From: CAVUAN01 sp963739435
GTDB taxonomy: Bacteria; Acidobacteriota; Thermoanaerobaculia; UBA5066; Gp7-AA6
DNA length: 33,713 bases
Direction: 5' to 3'
Assembly: GCA_963739435.1 (NCBI GenBank)
Contig: CAVUAN010000003.1
Coordinates: 1 to 33,713, forward strand
Within the stretch, counting starts at the first letter, position 1, and every line of letters begins with the position of its first letter. The notes under the pieces were generated by a model. The model did not search any database and had not been told where the DNA came from. It was given only the letters and a program-made list of their open reading frames with translations. Positions 10,394 to 22,237 of the stretch are shown here, in pieces. The position numbers and the translations under genes were made by a program.

Positions 10394-11565
10394 CAGGCCG
10401 CCCTGCGCGGGCGGCGTCGCGCCGCCGGCAGCTCCCTCCACGGCTGCCGCCCGGACGCACGTCACGGCAGGCAGGCCGTCGGCGATCCTGGCCCAGGAAG
10501 CCCCCTCGTCGTGGGAGGCGAAGACTTTGCCGCTGCGCGTGCCGAAGTACACGCCGGCCGGGTCGAGCCCGTCGACACAGAGACCGTCGCGCAGGACTGT
10601 CTCGAAGGCCTGGTTCTGGGGCAGCCCGCGGGAGAGTGGCTTCCAGCTCTTGCCGCCGTTCTGGGTGCGGTAGACGCGCAGCCGTCCCTTCCGGCGTGCA
10701 GCGGAACCCGTCGGAGTGGAGGGGAATGATGTAGGCCGTTTCGGCGTCACGCGGGTGAACGCGCCATGCAGAACCCGAAGTCGGAAGGGACGCCGTTGGC
10801 GATGTCGCGCCAGGAGTCGCCGGCGTCGTCGCTCCTGTACAGGCCCCAGTGATTCTGCAGGTAGAGACGCTCGGGCCGAGACGCGTTGTGCGCGATCTTG
10901 TGCACGCACTGGCCGAACTCCGGGTGCTTGTCGGGCAGAAAGTCTGCGCGAACGCCCTTGTGGCCCGTGCGCCAGGAGACGCCCCCGTCGTCGGACCGGT
11001 AGACGCCGCCCGCGAGATCGCCACCGTCAGCCGGGAGCTGCTGCCCGGATCGGTCAGGATCGGTGTGGAGGCACAGCCCTCCGAAACCGGGCGTCCAGCG
11101 CGCCCTGTGCGGGTGGTTCCAGAGGCCCTCGTTCAAGGCCCAGCTTGAGCCGGCGTCCCGGGAGACGAAGAGCGCGGCAGGTTCCACGCCGCAGTAGAGA
11201 ACGCCCGGCTCTTCGTCGCGGCCCGGGGCGATCTGCCAGATGTTCTTGAGCGAGGAGCCGGAGGAGTCGGGAAAGCGCACCAGAGGCGTTTCCGATCGCT
11301 TCCAGGTCCGGCCGAAGTCGTCGCTTGCGACGAGCTCCGCGCCCCAGTGCATGCTCTGGATGCCGGCCCAGAGACGGTGCCGCGCGGAACGAGAGTCGTA
11401 GGCGGCGGCGTAGACGGCGTGGCCGGGGAAGTGGGGTCCTTCGAGCCGGAAGCTCCGGCGGCTCGAGTCGCCGCGCAGGAGGAAAAGCCCCTTGACGGTG
11501 CCCACCGCGAGCAGGACGGGGCGGCGCCCGGGCGAGGCTTTCTTCTTTCTTGCCTTTGTCGCCAT
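10393..11565 (-). CDS. BNR/sialidase-like beta-propeller protein, frame-disrupted
   Basis: Beta-propeller protein of about 390 residues with Asp-box (BNR, S-x-D-x-G-x-x-W) repeats: SDDFGRTWKR, SRDAGSSWAL, SDDGGVSWRT, SDDAGDSWRD, TQNGGKSWKP and SHDEGASWAR. Database hits are often labelled exo-alpha-sialidase, but I see no sialidase FRIP motif or catalytic Arg triad and no signal peptide. The basic N-terminus MATKARKKKAS suggests a cytosolic protein, and I do not assign an enzyme activity. ATG 11565 follows CGGAGG. Frame changes lie near 10760 and 10685. It is first in a three-gene minus-strand set with the MoaD-like protein and the glycosyltransferase, and it is divergent from the D-aminoacylase-like gene, with 66 bp between the starts. 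Confidence 0.75.
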
Positions 11566-11631
11566 GCGGCCTCCGATGCCGAGGCTACACCACGGGATCC
11601 CGGACGGGAATTGTGATTAGACTGGGTCAGG

Positions 11632-13368
11632 ATGTCGCCGTCCGACCGTCGGGCCGCCGCCGCCGCTCTGGCGGCCTCGTTCTTCTTCGTGCTGGCCTCG
11701 GCCGCATCGGCCCCCGAGCGGTTCGACCTGCTGATTACGAACGCGCGGATCGTGGATGGATCGGGCGCGGCCTGGTACCGCGGCGACATCGGGATCCGCG
11801 AGGGGCGCATCGCGCGCATCGGGCAGCTCAACGGGGCCACGGCCGCCAAGACGATCGACGCGGCCGGCCGCGTGGCGGCGCCGGGGTTCATCGACGTCCA
11901 CATGCACGTCGAGGAGGAGCTTCCGCTGCGTCCGGACGCGGAGAACCTCGTGGCAGACGGCGTGACGTCCATCGTGACGGGCAACTGCGGGGCCTCGCAG
12001 ATCCGGCTGGCGGAGTGGTTCGAGCGGCTCATCCAGAGCGGAACCGCCGTCAACGTCGCCTCGCTCGTCGGACACAACACGGTGCGCCGGGAGGTGATGG
12101 GGGCCGCGGACCGCGCTCCGACCTCGGCCGAGCTCGCGGGGATGCAGGCTCTCGTGCGGCGAGCGATGGAGGATGGAGCCGTCGGCTTATCGACAGGTCT
12201 GATCTACGTGCCGGGCTCCTTTGCCGGGGCGGACGAGGTCGCGGCCCTGGCCAGAACGGCCGCGCAGGCCGGCGGCCTCTATGCCACTCACATGCGCAGC
12301 GAGAACGAAAAGGTGATGGAGGCGATCGACGAGTCCGTTGCAGCGGCGCGGGCGGCGGACCTGCCGCTCGAGATCTCGCACTTCAAGGTGACGTCGAAGC
12401 CGCTGTGGGGCTCGAGCGTGACGATGCTGAGGAAAGTGGAGGCGGCCCGCGCGTCCGGTCTCGACGTGACCCTCGACTGGTATCCCTACACGGCGACGAG
12501 CACCACGCTCGACGTCCTTCTTCCCGAGCGGGCCTTCGCCGCGGGGCCGGAGGGCTCGCGCCAGGCGCTGCTCCGGCGCCTGGAGAAGCCCGAGGAGCGC
12601 CGAGCGATCGCCGCCGAGATGTTCGGGCGCATCCACGGCACGCTCGGCCGAGACCATCTCGACTATGCGGTCGTCGCGGCCGCATCCTTCGACGCTTCGC
12701 TGGCGGGGCGCAACCTTCGCGAGATCAATCGCGCCGCTCGGCCGGCACACCTTGACGACCTGCATGCGGAGATCGAAACGGTCCTGGACCTTTGCGCGAG
12801 GGGAGCGGCCGCGGCCCCCGGCTCGGGCGGCGGCGTGTGCGGCGCGCACATGGTCTTTCACGTCCTCGACGAAGCGGATGTCGAGCGGGTGTTCGCCTCG
12901 CCGCTCACGATGGTGGGGCGCGACGGCGGCGTGCCGGAGCCGGGCGCGGGCAAGCCCCATCCGCGCAGCTACGGGACGGCCGCGCGGGTCCTGGCGCGCT
13001 ACGTGCGCGAGCGCGGCGTCGTGCGGCTCGAGGAGGCTGTCCGGAGGATGACCTCGCTTCCCGCCGCGCGCTTCGGTTTCGCCGACATCGGCCTGTTGAA
13101 GGAAGGCTTCCGAGCGGACCTGGTTCTCTTCGACCCGCAGACCGTGCAGGACCTCGCCACCTACGAGGATCCCCAGCGGCTCTCGCGCGGCTTCGATGTC
13201 GTCGTGGTCGGCGGCCGGATCGTGCGGGAAGGGGGGAGGGCGACGGGCGCGCGGCCCGGCCGGATCCTCTATGGCCCGTCGTTCACGCGTTCGGGCGGGG
13301 CGGCGTCGTCCACTTCAGATAGATCGCCTGCACCTTCCTCCGCAGCTCCTCGAACCCCGCGTCATTGA
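11632..13368 (+). CDS. Exported N-acyl-D-amino-acid deacylase / D-aminoacylase-like amidohydrolase
   Basis: Metal-dependent amidohydrolase of up to 578 residues, predicted to release D-amino acids from N-acyl-D-amino acids or D-residue peptides. A signal peptide (AAAALAASFFFVLASAASA) places it in the periplasm. Family motifs are in order: NARIVDGSG, the HxH metal site GFIDVHMHVEEE, GVTSIVTGNCGAS, GLSTGLIYVPG, YATHMRSENEKV, LEISHFKV, the catalytic-Asp region MVGRDGG, and HPRSYGTAARVLARYVRE. The composite beta-barrel returns at GFRADLVLFDP and VVVVGGRIVREGG. The frame is intact. The last ~28 codons after GRILYGPS are low-complexity and overlap the 3' end of coaE on the other strand by 86 bp, so the true end may be earlier. 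The substrate is inferred from the family only. Confidence 0.88.
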   Translation: MSPSDRRAAAAALAASFFFVLASAASAPERFDLLITNARIVDGSGAAWYRGDIGIREGRIARIGQLNGATAAKTIDAAGRVAAPGFIDVHMHVEEELPLRPDAENLVADGVTSIVTGNCGASQIRLAEWFERLIQSGTAVNVASLVGHNTVRREVMGAADRAPTSAELAGMQALVRRAMEDGAVGLSTGLIYVPGSFAGADEVAALARTAAQAGGLYATHMRSENEKVMEAIDESVAAARAADLPLEISHFKVTSKPLWGSSVTMLRKVEAARASGLDVTLDWYPYTATSTTLDVLLPERAFAAGPEGSRQALLRRLEKPEERRAIAAEMFGRIHGTLGRDHLDYAVVAAASFDASLAGRNLREINRAARPAHLDDLHAEIETVLDLCARGAAAAPGSGGGVCGAHMVFHVLDEADVERVFASPLTMVGRDGGVPEPGAGKPHPRSYGTAARVLARYVRERGVVRLEEAVRRMTSLPAARFGFADIGLLKEGFRADLVLFDPQTVQDLATYEDPQRLSRGFDVVVVGGRIVREGGRATGARPGRILYGPSFTRSGGAASSTSDRSPAPSSAAPRTPRH

Positions 13369-13891
13369 CGAGCACCTCCGAGGCGCGCTTCTCGGCTTCT
13401 TCGGGAGACATCTGGGCGGCCATGCGGCGCTTGGCGTCGGCCTTCGGGTTTCCCTTTTCGACCCAGCGCCGGATCCGTTCCTCTTCCGGGGCCACGACGA
13501 GCAGGACCTTGTCGTAGCTGTCCTCCATGTTGGATTCCAGAAGCTGGGAGGCCTCGGCCACGGCGACGATCGCGCCCCTCTTGGAAGCGACGTCGAAGCG
13601 CCGCGCGATCTCGTCCCGCACGAGGGGATGAAGCAGCTTTTCGAGGGCTTGCCGTTTGCTCGGGTCCTGGAAAATGACGAGCGCCACGCGCCCGCGGTCG
13701 ACGGCGCCCTTCGCGTCGAGCACGCCGTCCCCCAGCAGCTCTCTGGCCACCCGGGCGCCGTCGCCGCCGGGCCGGTAGAGGTCACGGACGATCTGGTCGG
13801 CGTCGAATATGGCGGCGCCCAGCTCCTTGAAGACTCCCGCCGCCGTTGACTTGCCGGATGCGATTCCGCCGGTCAGCCCGACTCTCAGCAT
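13283..13891 (-). CDS. coaE: Dephospho-CoA kinase
   Basis: Dephospho-CoA kinase catalyses the last step of coenzyme A synthesis, phosphorylating the 3'-OH of dephospho-CoA in the cytosol. The protein is 202 residues, normal for the family. The Walker A motif GLTGGIASGKST is at residues 5-16, FDADQIVRDLY follows near residue 30, and the CoA-binding helix KLLHPLVRDEIARR lies near residue 87. The lid region EERIRRWVEKGNPKADAKRRM is slightly divergent from the usual Q-x-x-R. ATG 13891 lies 13 bp after the stop of the exported amidohydrolase, so the two are probably co-transcribed. The frame is intact. Confidence 0.95.
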   Translation of the reverse strand: MLRVGLTGGIASGKSTAAGVFKELGAAIFDADQIVRDLYRPGGDGARVARELLGDGVLDAKGAVDRGRVALVIFQDPSKRQALEKLLHPLVRDEIARRFDVASKRGAIVAVAEASQLLESNMEDSYDKVLLVVAPEEERIRRWVEKGNPKADAKRRMAAQMSPEEAEKRASEVLVNDAGFEELRRKVQAIYLKWTTPPRPNA

Positions 13892-13904
13892 GCTCTCTCG
13901 GTCG

Positions 13905-15210
13905 TCACCGCCCTCCCGCAGCGATCGGACGCACGACCTCCCCGCCTTTCATGACGAAATCGATCCGGGCCAGAACCCCCACATCCTGAAGGGGGTCGCC
14001 TGGCAACGGCCACGAGATCCGCGAAAGCTCCGGGCTCGACGGAGCCCACACGGCCTTCCATGCCGAGCAGCGCCGCGGCCGCCGTCGTCGCGGATCGGAT
14101 CGCTTCGATGGGCGACATGCCGTGCTGGACCTCGTGCTCGAACTCCCTGGCCTGGTTGATCTCGGTCCACGGGAAGCCGCCGGCGTCGGTGCCGAAGGCG
14201 ATCCGGACTCCTGCTTTGCGGCAGTTGTCGACGGAGCGCGCGTGGGCCTTCGGCATCTCGCCGCAGATGACGCAGCCGGCCTGCGCCCTGGGCCCGGCAA
14301 CGTAAGCGGCAACCGTCAGCGTCGGCGACAGGAAGATGCCCTTGCGGGCCATCTCGGCCGCGGCCTCGGGTCTTATCGAGTCGCCGTGCTCGATCGAGTC
14401 GACGCCGGCCGCGATGGCGATCCGAACGCCCGTGTCCGAGCGCGCGTGCGCCGCGACCTTGACGCCATGCGCGTGCGCTTCGGAGACGACGGCGTCGATC
14501 TCTTCCTTGGTCCAGTTGGGGGGAGAGTCCACGTACCCGTCGGCGGTCATCCGGAGGCCCCCCGTGTTCGCGTAGATCTTGATCCAGTCGACGCCGTAGG
14601 AAAGCTGCTCCCGCACGGCGCGGCGGCAGCCGTCGGCCCCGTCGCAGACCATGACACCCGAAGGAAACTTCCAGTCGGGCCGGAAGTGCTGGATCGGGTA
14701 ACTTCCGGTGGTCGAGAGCGCGGGCCCCACGACCTTCATGCGGGGCCCGGGGATCACGCCCTCGTTGACGGCATCGCGCAGGGCGACGTCGTCGTAGCCG
14801 GCGCCCTCGGTCTCGAGGTCGCGAATCGTCGTGAAGCCGTGCTCGAGCGCGATCTTCAACGCTCGAACGGCTCGCGCAACACGGTGCGCGGGGTACTCCT
14901 TGAGGATCTGCTCGTCGTACTCGGGTTGCGTGGCGTCGCCCTGCAGGAGCACGTGGGTGTGCACGTCGATGAGCCCGGGCAACAGAGTCCGGTCGCCCAG
15001 GTCCACGACTCTCGCCCCGGCCGGGACCTCGGTGCCGACCCGCTCGATCCGGTCGCCGCGCACGATGACGACGGGCCGCTCGACGTATTTTCCGGTCTTG
15101 ACGTCGAGCAGGCGGCGGGCCGTAACAGCTGTCAGCTGCGGCTCGGCTCCCGAAACGAGGGGCGATCCCGCCAGGGCGAAGAGCAGAATTCCGGTCAGCG
15201 ATGCTTTCAA
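13905..15210 (-). CDS. Exported amidohydrolase (imidazolonepropionase/prolidase-like), one frame change
   Basis: Amidohydrolase-superfamily enzyme of about 434 residues with a signal peptide (ASLTGILLFALAGSPLVSG), hence periplasmic. Visible metal and active-site motifs: LLPGLIDVHTHVLLQGD (HxH), WIKIYANTGG (bridging Lys), KVAAHARSDTG, SIEHGDSI and IAFGTDAGG (Asp). This subfamily includes Xaa-Pro dipeptidase-like and organophosphate-hydrolysing members; the substrate here is unknown. The start is TTG 15210, chosen because GGGGAGAG precedes it at good spacing and the signal peptide begins there. A frame change near 13990 moves the C-terminus to the frame reading ARIDFVMKGGEVVRPIAAGGR, ending at 13905. 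The alternative end at 13885 reads arginine-rich nonsense. Confidence 0.85.
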
Positions 15211-15362
15211 GTTTCTCTCCCCGCAAGACTAATGCTTTTCATGGCCGCGTCCTGGTGCGGACGCATCATATTTCGCTGCCGGCGTAAACCTCGCCTGCGG
15301 CTCGAGCGTCTCTCGGTTGGCCCCGGAATCGCGGAGAACCGGGAACAGATAAGGAGCTCTTC

Positions 15363-15854
15363 ATGAGACGGTCATTCCCTTCGTTGGTGCTCATCCTCGC
15401 CGTTCTGCTCGTCGGTCTCGCGCTCCCGGCTGTGGCCGGGGACCGCGCGGCCGTCGTCGTCGCCCCCCGCCCGGGACCGGGCCCTGGCGGTGATCCGGGC
15501 CTGGCGCGTCTCATTCTCTGCTTGCGGATCATCGATCTTTCGCCGACTCAAAAGGCCAACATTCAGGCCATCCTCGACGCATCCAAGCCGGTTCTTCAGG
15601 CCGATGCCGATGCGATCAAGGCAAACGCCGAGAAGCTGCGCGCCGACTCCGAAGGGGGCGCCGACAGGTGCGTGATCGGGCAGGACTACATGAACCTTCG
15701 GGCGAGCGAAAAGCAGCTCTCGACCGATGTCGCGGCGGTCAAGGATCAGGTCCTGGCCCAGCTGACCGAGGACCAGAAGAAGAAGTTGCGCGGCTGCCTC
15801 GAGGCGCCCGGGCCGACGGCCGCGGCCGATGTCGAAGGTGGCGAGTCCCAGTAA
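15363..15854 (+). CDS. Small periplasmic LTxxQ (Spy/CpxP-like) protein
   Basis: Exported protein of 163 residues. A signal peptide (SLVLILAVLLVGLALPAVAG) is followed by a Pro/Gly linker (RPGPGPGGDPG) and a mostly helical domain. Two LTxxQ-like motifs, LSPTQKANIQAIL and LTEDQKKKLRGCL, bracket the helical region as in Spy/CpxP-type periplasmic chaperones. Three cysteines are present (in ILCLRI, DRCVIG and RGCLEA). A good Shine-Dalgarno, AAGGAG, precedes the ATG. It is divergent from the amidohydrolase gene and ends just before a strong terminator, so it is monocistronic. The Spy-like role is inferred from the motifs and secondary structure only. Confidence 0.75.
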   Translation: MRRSFPSLVLILAVLLVGLALPAVAGDRAAVVVAPRPGPGPGGDPGLARLILCLRIIDLSPTQKANIQAILDASKPVLQADADAIKANAEKLRADSEGGADRCVIGQDYMNLRASEKQLSTDVAAVKDQVLAQLTEDQKKKLRGCLEAPGPTAAADVEGGESQ

Positions 15855-15876
15855 CCCGACCGCTTCGGGGACAGTC

Positions 15877-15914
15877 AGCGCTCCGGGCCCTCGGGCCCGG
15901 AGCGCTTTGCTTTT
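15877..15914 (+). terminator. Rho-independent terminator
   Basis: AGCGCTCCGGGCCC (15877-15890) and its exact reverse complement at 15893-15906 form a 14-bp stem, followed by TTGCTTTT. It lies 22 bp after the stop of the LTxxQ protein and between convergent genes. The T tail exists only on the plus strand, so it should stop plus-strand transcription. Confidence 0.85.
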
Positions 15915-18908
15915 CAGGAGGCGCGGGAGACCGCTGCGGGACGCGTGTCGGCCCGGACTTCGGCGAACGCGGCAGGCTCGGCCAGGGCGAGGGGGATGCG
16001 CACGTGCACCTCGGCCCCGCCCCCGGGTGCCGTCGTGAGCTCGAACTCGTGGGTCCCCGGGTAGAGAGCTTCGAGGCGACCGCGCGTGTTGGGCAGGCCG
16101 ATGCCGGCAGAGGTCAGGTCCGAGCCTTCATGCGACGGCCCCGGCCCGTTGTCCCGAATGGCCAGAACGAGAATGTCGCCTTCGCGCCGGGCCTCGACGA
16201 CGACTCGGACGCGGCCCGTTCGGACGCCCATGCCGTGCTTGATGGCATTCTCGACGAGAGGCTGGAGCAGGAAGCTCGGCACAAGGGCCCGGGACACCTC
16301 CGGGTCGATCGCGACGGAGACCTCGAGCCGGTCGCGGAATCGCACGCGCTCGATCGAGACGTAGTGATCGAGGAGGCTCATTTCTTCTTCGAGAGGAACG
16401 CGGCGCGTGGCCTCGGTTTTCAGCGAGAGCCGGAGCAGGTCGCCCAGCCTCACGACCATCTGGCGCGCGCGCTCGGGGTCGGCGCCGATCAAGGGCAGGA
16501 TGCTGTTCAGTGTGTTGAAGAGGAAGTGGGGCCGGATCTGGAACTGAAGGGCTTCGAGGCGGGCCTCGACGACTTCCGTCCGGAGGCGCTCCCGGCTCTC
16601 GAGCCGGGCAACCCTCAGGCGGTGGAGACCATAGACACCCAGGACGAAGGCGGCGGCGGCGAGTATGCGGAAGATGTCCGTGTCCCAGACATGGCGCCCG
16701 AGGACGATATGCGATGCGGCGCCAGCCTCGTTCCAGATGCCGTCCTCATTGGCGGCGATGACGTGGAATCGGTATCGGCCGGGCGGCAGATTCGTGTAGT
16801 AGGCGATACGCCGCGTGCCGGCCTCGACCCAATCTCTCTCGAAGCCTTCGAGGCGGTACTTGAAGCGCACGGCGAGCGGGTTGCGGAAGGAGAGAGCCGT
16901 GTAGTGAAACTCGAGTTTTCGGCTGCCCGGCGGGAGAGCGAGGGTGCCGGGCGAAGGCTGCGCCTGGCCGTCCGCGATCGCCTGCTCGATGACCACGGCG
17001 GGCGCGAACGGGTTCAACTTGATGCGGTTGGGGTCGGCCATTGCAACGCCCTTGATCGTCGCAAACCAGAGTCGCCCGTCCCGGCCCCGCCAGGCGCCGT
17101 GCTGCGAGTTGTTGCACTCGGCGCGGATCATGCCCGTGGCCGTCGAGAACGTCACGGCATCCCGGATGCGGTCGCCCCCGGCGGCCGCCTCGAGCTCGGC
17201 GCGGCTGACCCGGAAAACCCCGCGGTTGGACGTGAACCAGAAGTACCCCTGGGTGTCCTCGAGGGCGCGCTGGGCCGGGTCGTGGAAGAGGCCTTCACTC
17301 TGGCGGTACGTCGTGAACTTGCCGTCGCGGAATGCGCGAGAGCCCTCCGCGGGTGGCGAACCAGAAAGTGCCCTGCCCGTCCTGGTACGTGGACATCACG
17401 ACGTCGTGGGCGAGGCCGTCTTTCGTCGTGAAGATCTTGAACGTTCCCTGGTGGAGGCGCGTGACGCCTCCACCGAAGGTCGTGATCCAGAGGTCGCCAT
17501 CCTTGTCCTCGAAGAGCGAGAAGATCGAGTCGCTGCCGAGGCCGTCCCGGGCGCGGAGGTGGACGAAACGGCGGCCGTCGAACCTGTTGAGTCCCACCCC
17601 CATGGTACCGGCCCAGATGACGCCGGCTCGGTCCACGAGGACTGTCGAGATCAGGTTGCTCGAGAGGCCCTGCTCGGTCGTGTAGTGCGTCACCTCGCGG
17701 CCGCGCACGCGCACGAGCCCGGCTCCCCTCGTGCCGATCCAGAGGCTGCCCTGCGCGTCCTCCGCGATCGAGAGGATCTGCTTGCCGAGGCGCGCCGCGG
17801 TCTCGAATCGCTCGCTGCCGGCCGGGCGGCGATTCAGGGCGCCCTCGGCCGTGCCCGCCCAGACAGTGCCCCCATGGTCTTCGAAGACCGCCCATATCCG
17901 GTCGTCCGAGAGCCCGTCCTCCGTCGTATAGATGGAGATCCGCTGCTCCTTGATGCGGTTCAAGCCGCCGTCCATCGTGCCGACCCAGAGGCTGCCCTCG
18001 CGGTCCTCGCGTATGGACATGACGCGCAGGCTCGAGAGACCCTCCTGTGTTCCATAGCGCAGGAACTGTCTCTCTCGCTCACGAAAGAGGCCTCCGTCCG
18101 TACCGATCCAGAGGCTGCCCTCTCTGTCCCGGTACAGGGAACTGACGGCCACGTTGGTCAGGCCGTCGGCGGTGCCGTAGAAGTGCTTGCTTCCATCGGC
18201 GGCGGCCTGGAGGAGCCCACGGCTCATGCCGATCCAGATGCCACCGTCGCCGTCGCTTGCGAGCGCGTTCACCTGGGCCTGAGGCATCCCCGGCTCCGCG
18301 ACGAGGCCACGGCCGTTCCATCGGGCGACGCCTTTCGCCCCTCCGACCCAGAGATTCCCCGCCCCGTCCTCGGCGAACGCGAGCAGGCGCGGGTCCGGGG
18401 GGCCGTCCGCGGGAACCAGGGACGTGATGCCGCCGCTGATGCGCGCGAGGCCCACGCTCGATCCAACCCAGAGCACGCCGTCGCGGCTCTCGAAGAGCGC
18501 ATGGATTGCGGCCCGTTCGAGGCCCTTTTCCCCGAGCGTCGAGAAAGCGCCGTCCTTGTAGCGGATGAGGCCGGTGACGGTTCCGATCCAGAGCGTCCCG
18601 TCCCGGGTCTCGCACAGGGATTTCACCCAGTCGTCGCTCATGGCCTTCGTATTGCGCGTGTCGAAGATCGAGAAGCCCACGCCGTCGAAGCGCACCAGGC
18701 CTTCCTGGGTGCCGAACCACACGTACCCGTCTTTCGTCTGAACGATCGCCTCGACCGTGTTCTGGGGCAGGCCCGAGTCACCGTCCCAGGTGTCGTGGCC
18801 GTACTGGTTGAGCGGCGTCTTCGGGTCAAGGCCGAGCAGGGAGGCCGGGCCGGCCAGGACGGCGAGAACCATCCCGAGGACCAGCGGCGCTGTCCGGCGG
18901 ACGCTCAC
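15914..18908 (-). CDS. Hybrid sensor: Reg_prop beta-propellers, Y_Y_Y domain, LytS-type histidine kinase
   Basis: Membrane sensor kinase of about 997 residues. A signal/anchor segment (LVLGMVLAVLAGPASLLG) is followed by about a dozen two-component-regulator propeller repeats (WFGTQEGL, WIGTVTGL, WVGSSVGL, WIGTDGGL, WVGTMDGG and so on), then a Y_Y_Y domain (FKYRLEGFERDWVEAG) and a membrane helix (ILAAAAFVLGVYGLHRL). The His_kinase domain (PF06580 type) carries the phospho-acceptor His in LQFQIRPHFLFNTLNSI. The ATP-binding part shows VENAIKHGM (N box), IRDNGPG and GIGLPNTRGRLE. The propellers should sense an extracytoplasmic ligand. GTG 18908 is the start. One frame change occurs near 17333, between GGLSR and FRDGKF. 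The kinase type pairs with LytTR regulators; one lies at 22238. Confidence 0.88.
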
Positions 18909-18971
18909 GCCTCAGGAGATACCCGCAGCGCCCAGCCGGACAAGCTGCCATGGACAGAGGGCCAATCCGTT

Positions 18972-19002
18972 GGGACGAAAGCCCGGTTTTCGGGGACGAG
19001 AA
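18972..19002 (-). promoter_or_regulatory. Candidate LytTR-type operator upstream of the sensor kinase
   Basis: On the minus strand CTCGTCC and TTCGTCC recur with a 21-bp period (plus-strand GGACGAG 18994-19000 and GGACGAA 18973-18979). The spacer begins with CCGAAAA. The same arrangement, with TCGTCC cores and an A-rich spacer, occurs at 22112-22141 before the LytTR regulator. Two 9-bp direct repeats separated by 12 bp is the known geometry of LytTR-family sites. It lies 64 bp before the kinase start and 65 bp before the padR start, so it could act on both. Confidence 0.55.
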
Positions 19003-19032
19003 ATAGCCAAACCTTTTAGATACTCCGGCGTA

Positions 19033-19048
19033 TTGTTCTTGTAGACAT
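19033..19048. promoter_or_regulatory. Candidate PadR operator
   Basis: TTGT-N8-ACAT at 19033-19048 matches the known PadR consensus ATGT-N8-ACAT in seven of eight defined bases. It lies two bases before the Shine-Dalgarno of padR, where autorepression would act. An adjacent imperfect palindrome, TACTCCGGCGTA (19021-19032, 10 of 12 symmetric), may be part of the same control region or overlap the promoter. Confidence 0.4.
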
Positions 19049-19067
19049 TCGAAAGGAGTCCGCCGTC

Positions 19068-19394
19068 ATGGACCGAAGCGATCTGCTCCAGGGGACACTC
19101 GATGTTCTGGTCTTGAAGACCCTGGGTACCGGGGCGATGCACGGATGGGGTATCTCCCAGAGGATCCAGCAGGTCTCGGAGGACGCCCTGCAGGTCAACC
19201 AGGGCTCTCTCTATCCCGCCCTCTACCGGCTGGAGGCCAAGGGCTGGATCGCCTCGAGCTGGGGGACCTCGGAGAACAACCGCCGCGCGAAGTTCTACAC
19301 GCTGACGCGCTCGGGAAAACGCCAGCTCGCGGACGAAACTCAGAGCTGGGAGCGCTTCGCTCTCGCGGTCAATCGCGTGCTGGCGGCCACCTAG
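19068..19394 (+). CDS. PadR-family transcriptional regulator
   Basis: Winged-helix PadR regulator of 108 residues, the short subfamily. The N-terminus LLQGTLDVLVLKTLGTGAMHGWG is the family signature, followed by the recognition region QVNQGSLYPALYRLEAKGWI and the wing ENNRRAKFYTLTRSGKRQL. A strong Shine-Dalgarno GAAAGGAG (19051-19058) precedes ATG 19068. The permease gene begins 24 bp downstream, so the two form an operon; in Acidobacteria this PadR-permease pairing is frequent. It probably represses its own operon. The ligand is unknown. Confidence 0.93.
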   Translation: MDRSDLLQGTLDVLVLKTLGTGAMHGWGISQRIQQVSEDALQVNQGSLYPALYRLEAKGWIASSWGTSENNRRAKFYTLTRSGKRQLADETQSWERFALAVNRVLAAT

Positions 19395-19418
19395 GACCTG
19401 GACTCGGAGGAGAACACC

Positions 19419-22084
<2,666 letters not shown>

Positions 22085-22111
22085 GACGCCGGTCCGGACG
22101 GCGGTTCCAGC

Positions 22112-22141
22112 GATTCGTCCCGCAAAAAATGGCGTTCGTCC
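22112..22141 (+). promoter_or_regulatory. Candidate LytTR-type operator upstream of the response regulator
   Basis: GATTCGTCC (22112-22120) and CGTTCGTCC (22133-22141) are direct repeats separated by 12 bp (period 21 bp, two helical turns), with an A-rich spacer CGCAAAAAATGG. They lie 97 bp before the response-regulator ATG. The same motif, in the same arrangement, lies before the sensor kinase at 18973-19000, suggesting that the regulator controls both its own gene and its kinase. Confidence 0.6.
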
Positions 22142-22237
22142 TTCGAAGCAGTGGACTGAAGAATAGGACTGCAACCAAAGACGTTACGGGTCGTATCTCC
22201 GTGCAGGCGACATGACTGCGCGTAAAGGAGGTCCGGC

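Noticed and set aside
10393..11565. BNR protein as a true sialidase
   Set aside because: Only Asp-box repeats are visible. There is no FRIP motif, no Arg triad and no signal peptide, so a catalytic call is not supported.
14122..15366. Plus-strand 414-codon open frame opposite the exported amidohydrolase
   Set aside because: The opposite strand carries the complete amidohydrolase metal site and signal peptide. This frame shows no domain and is an antisense shadow.
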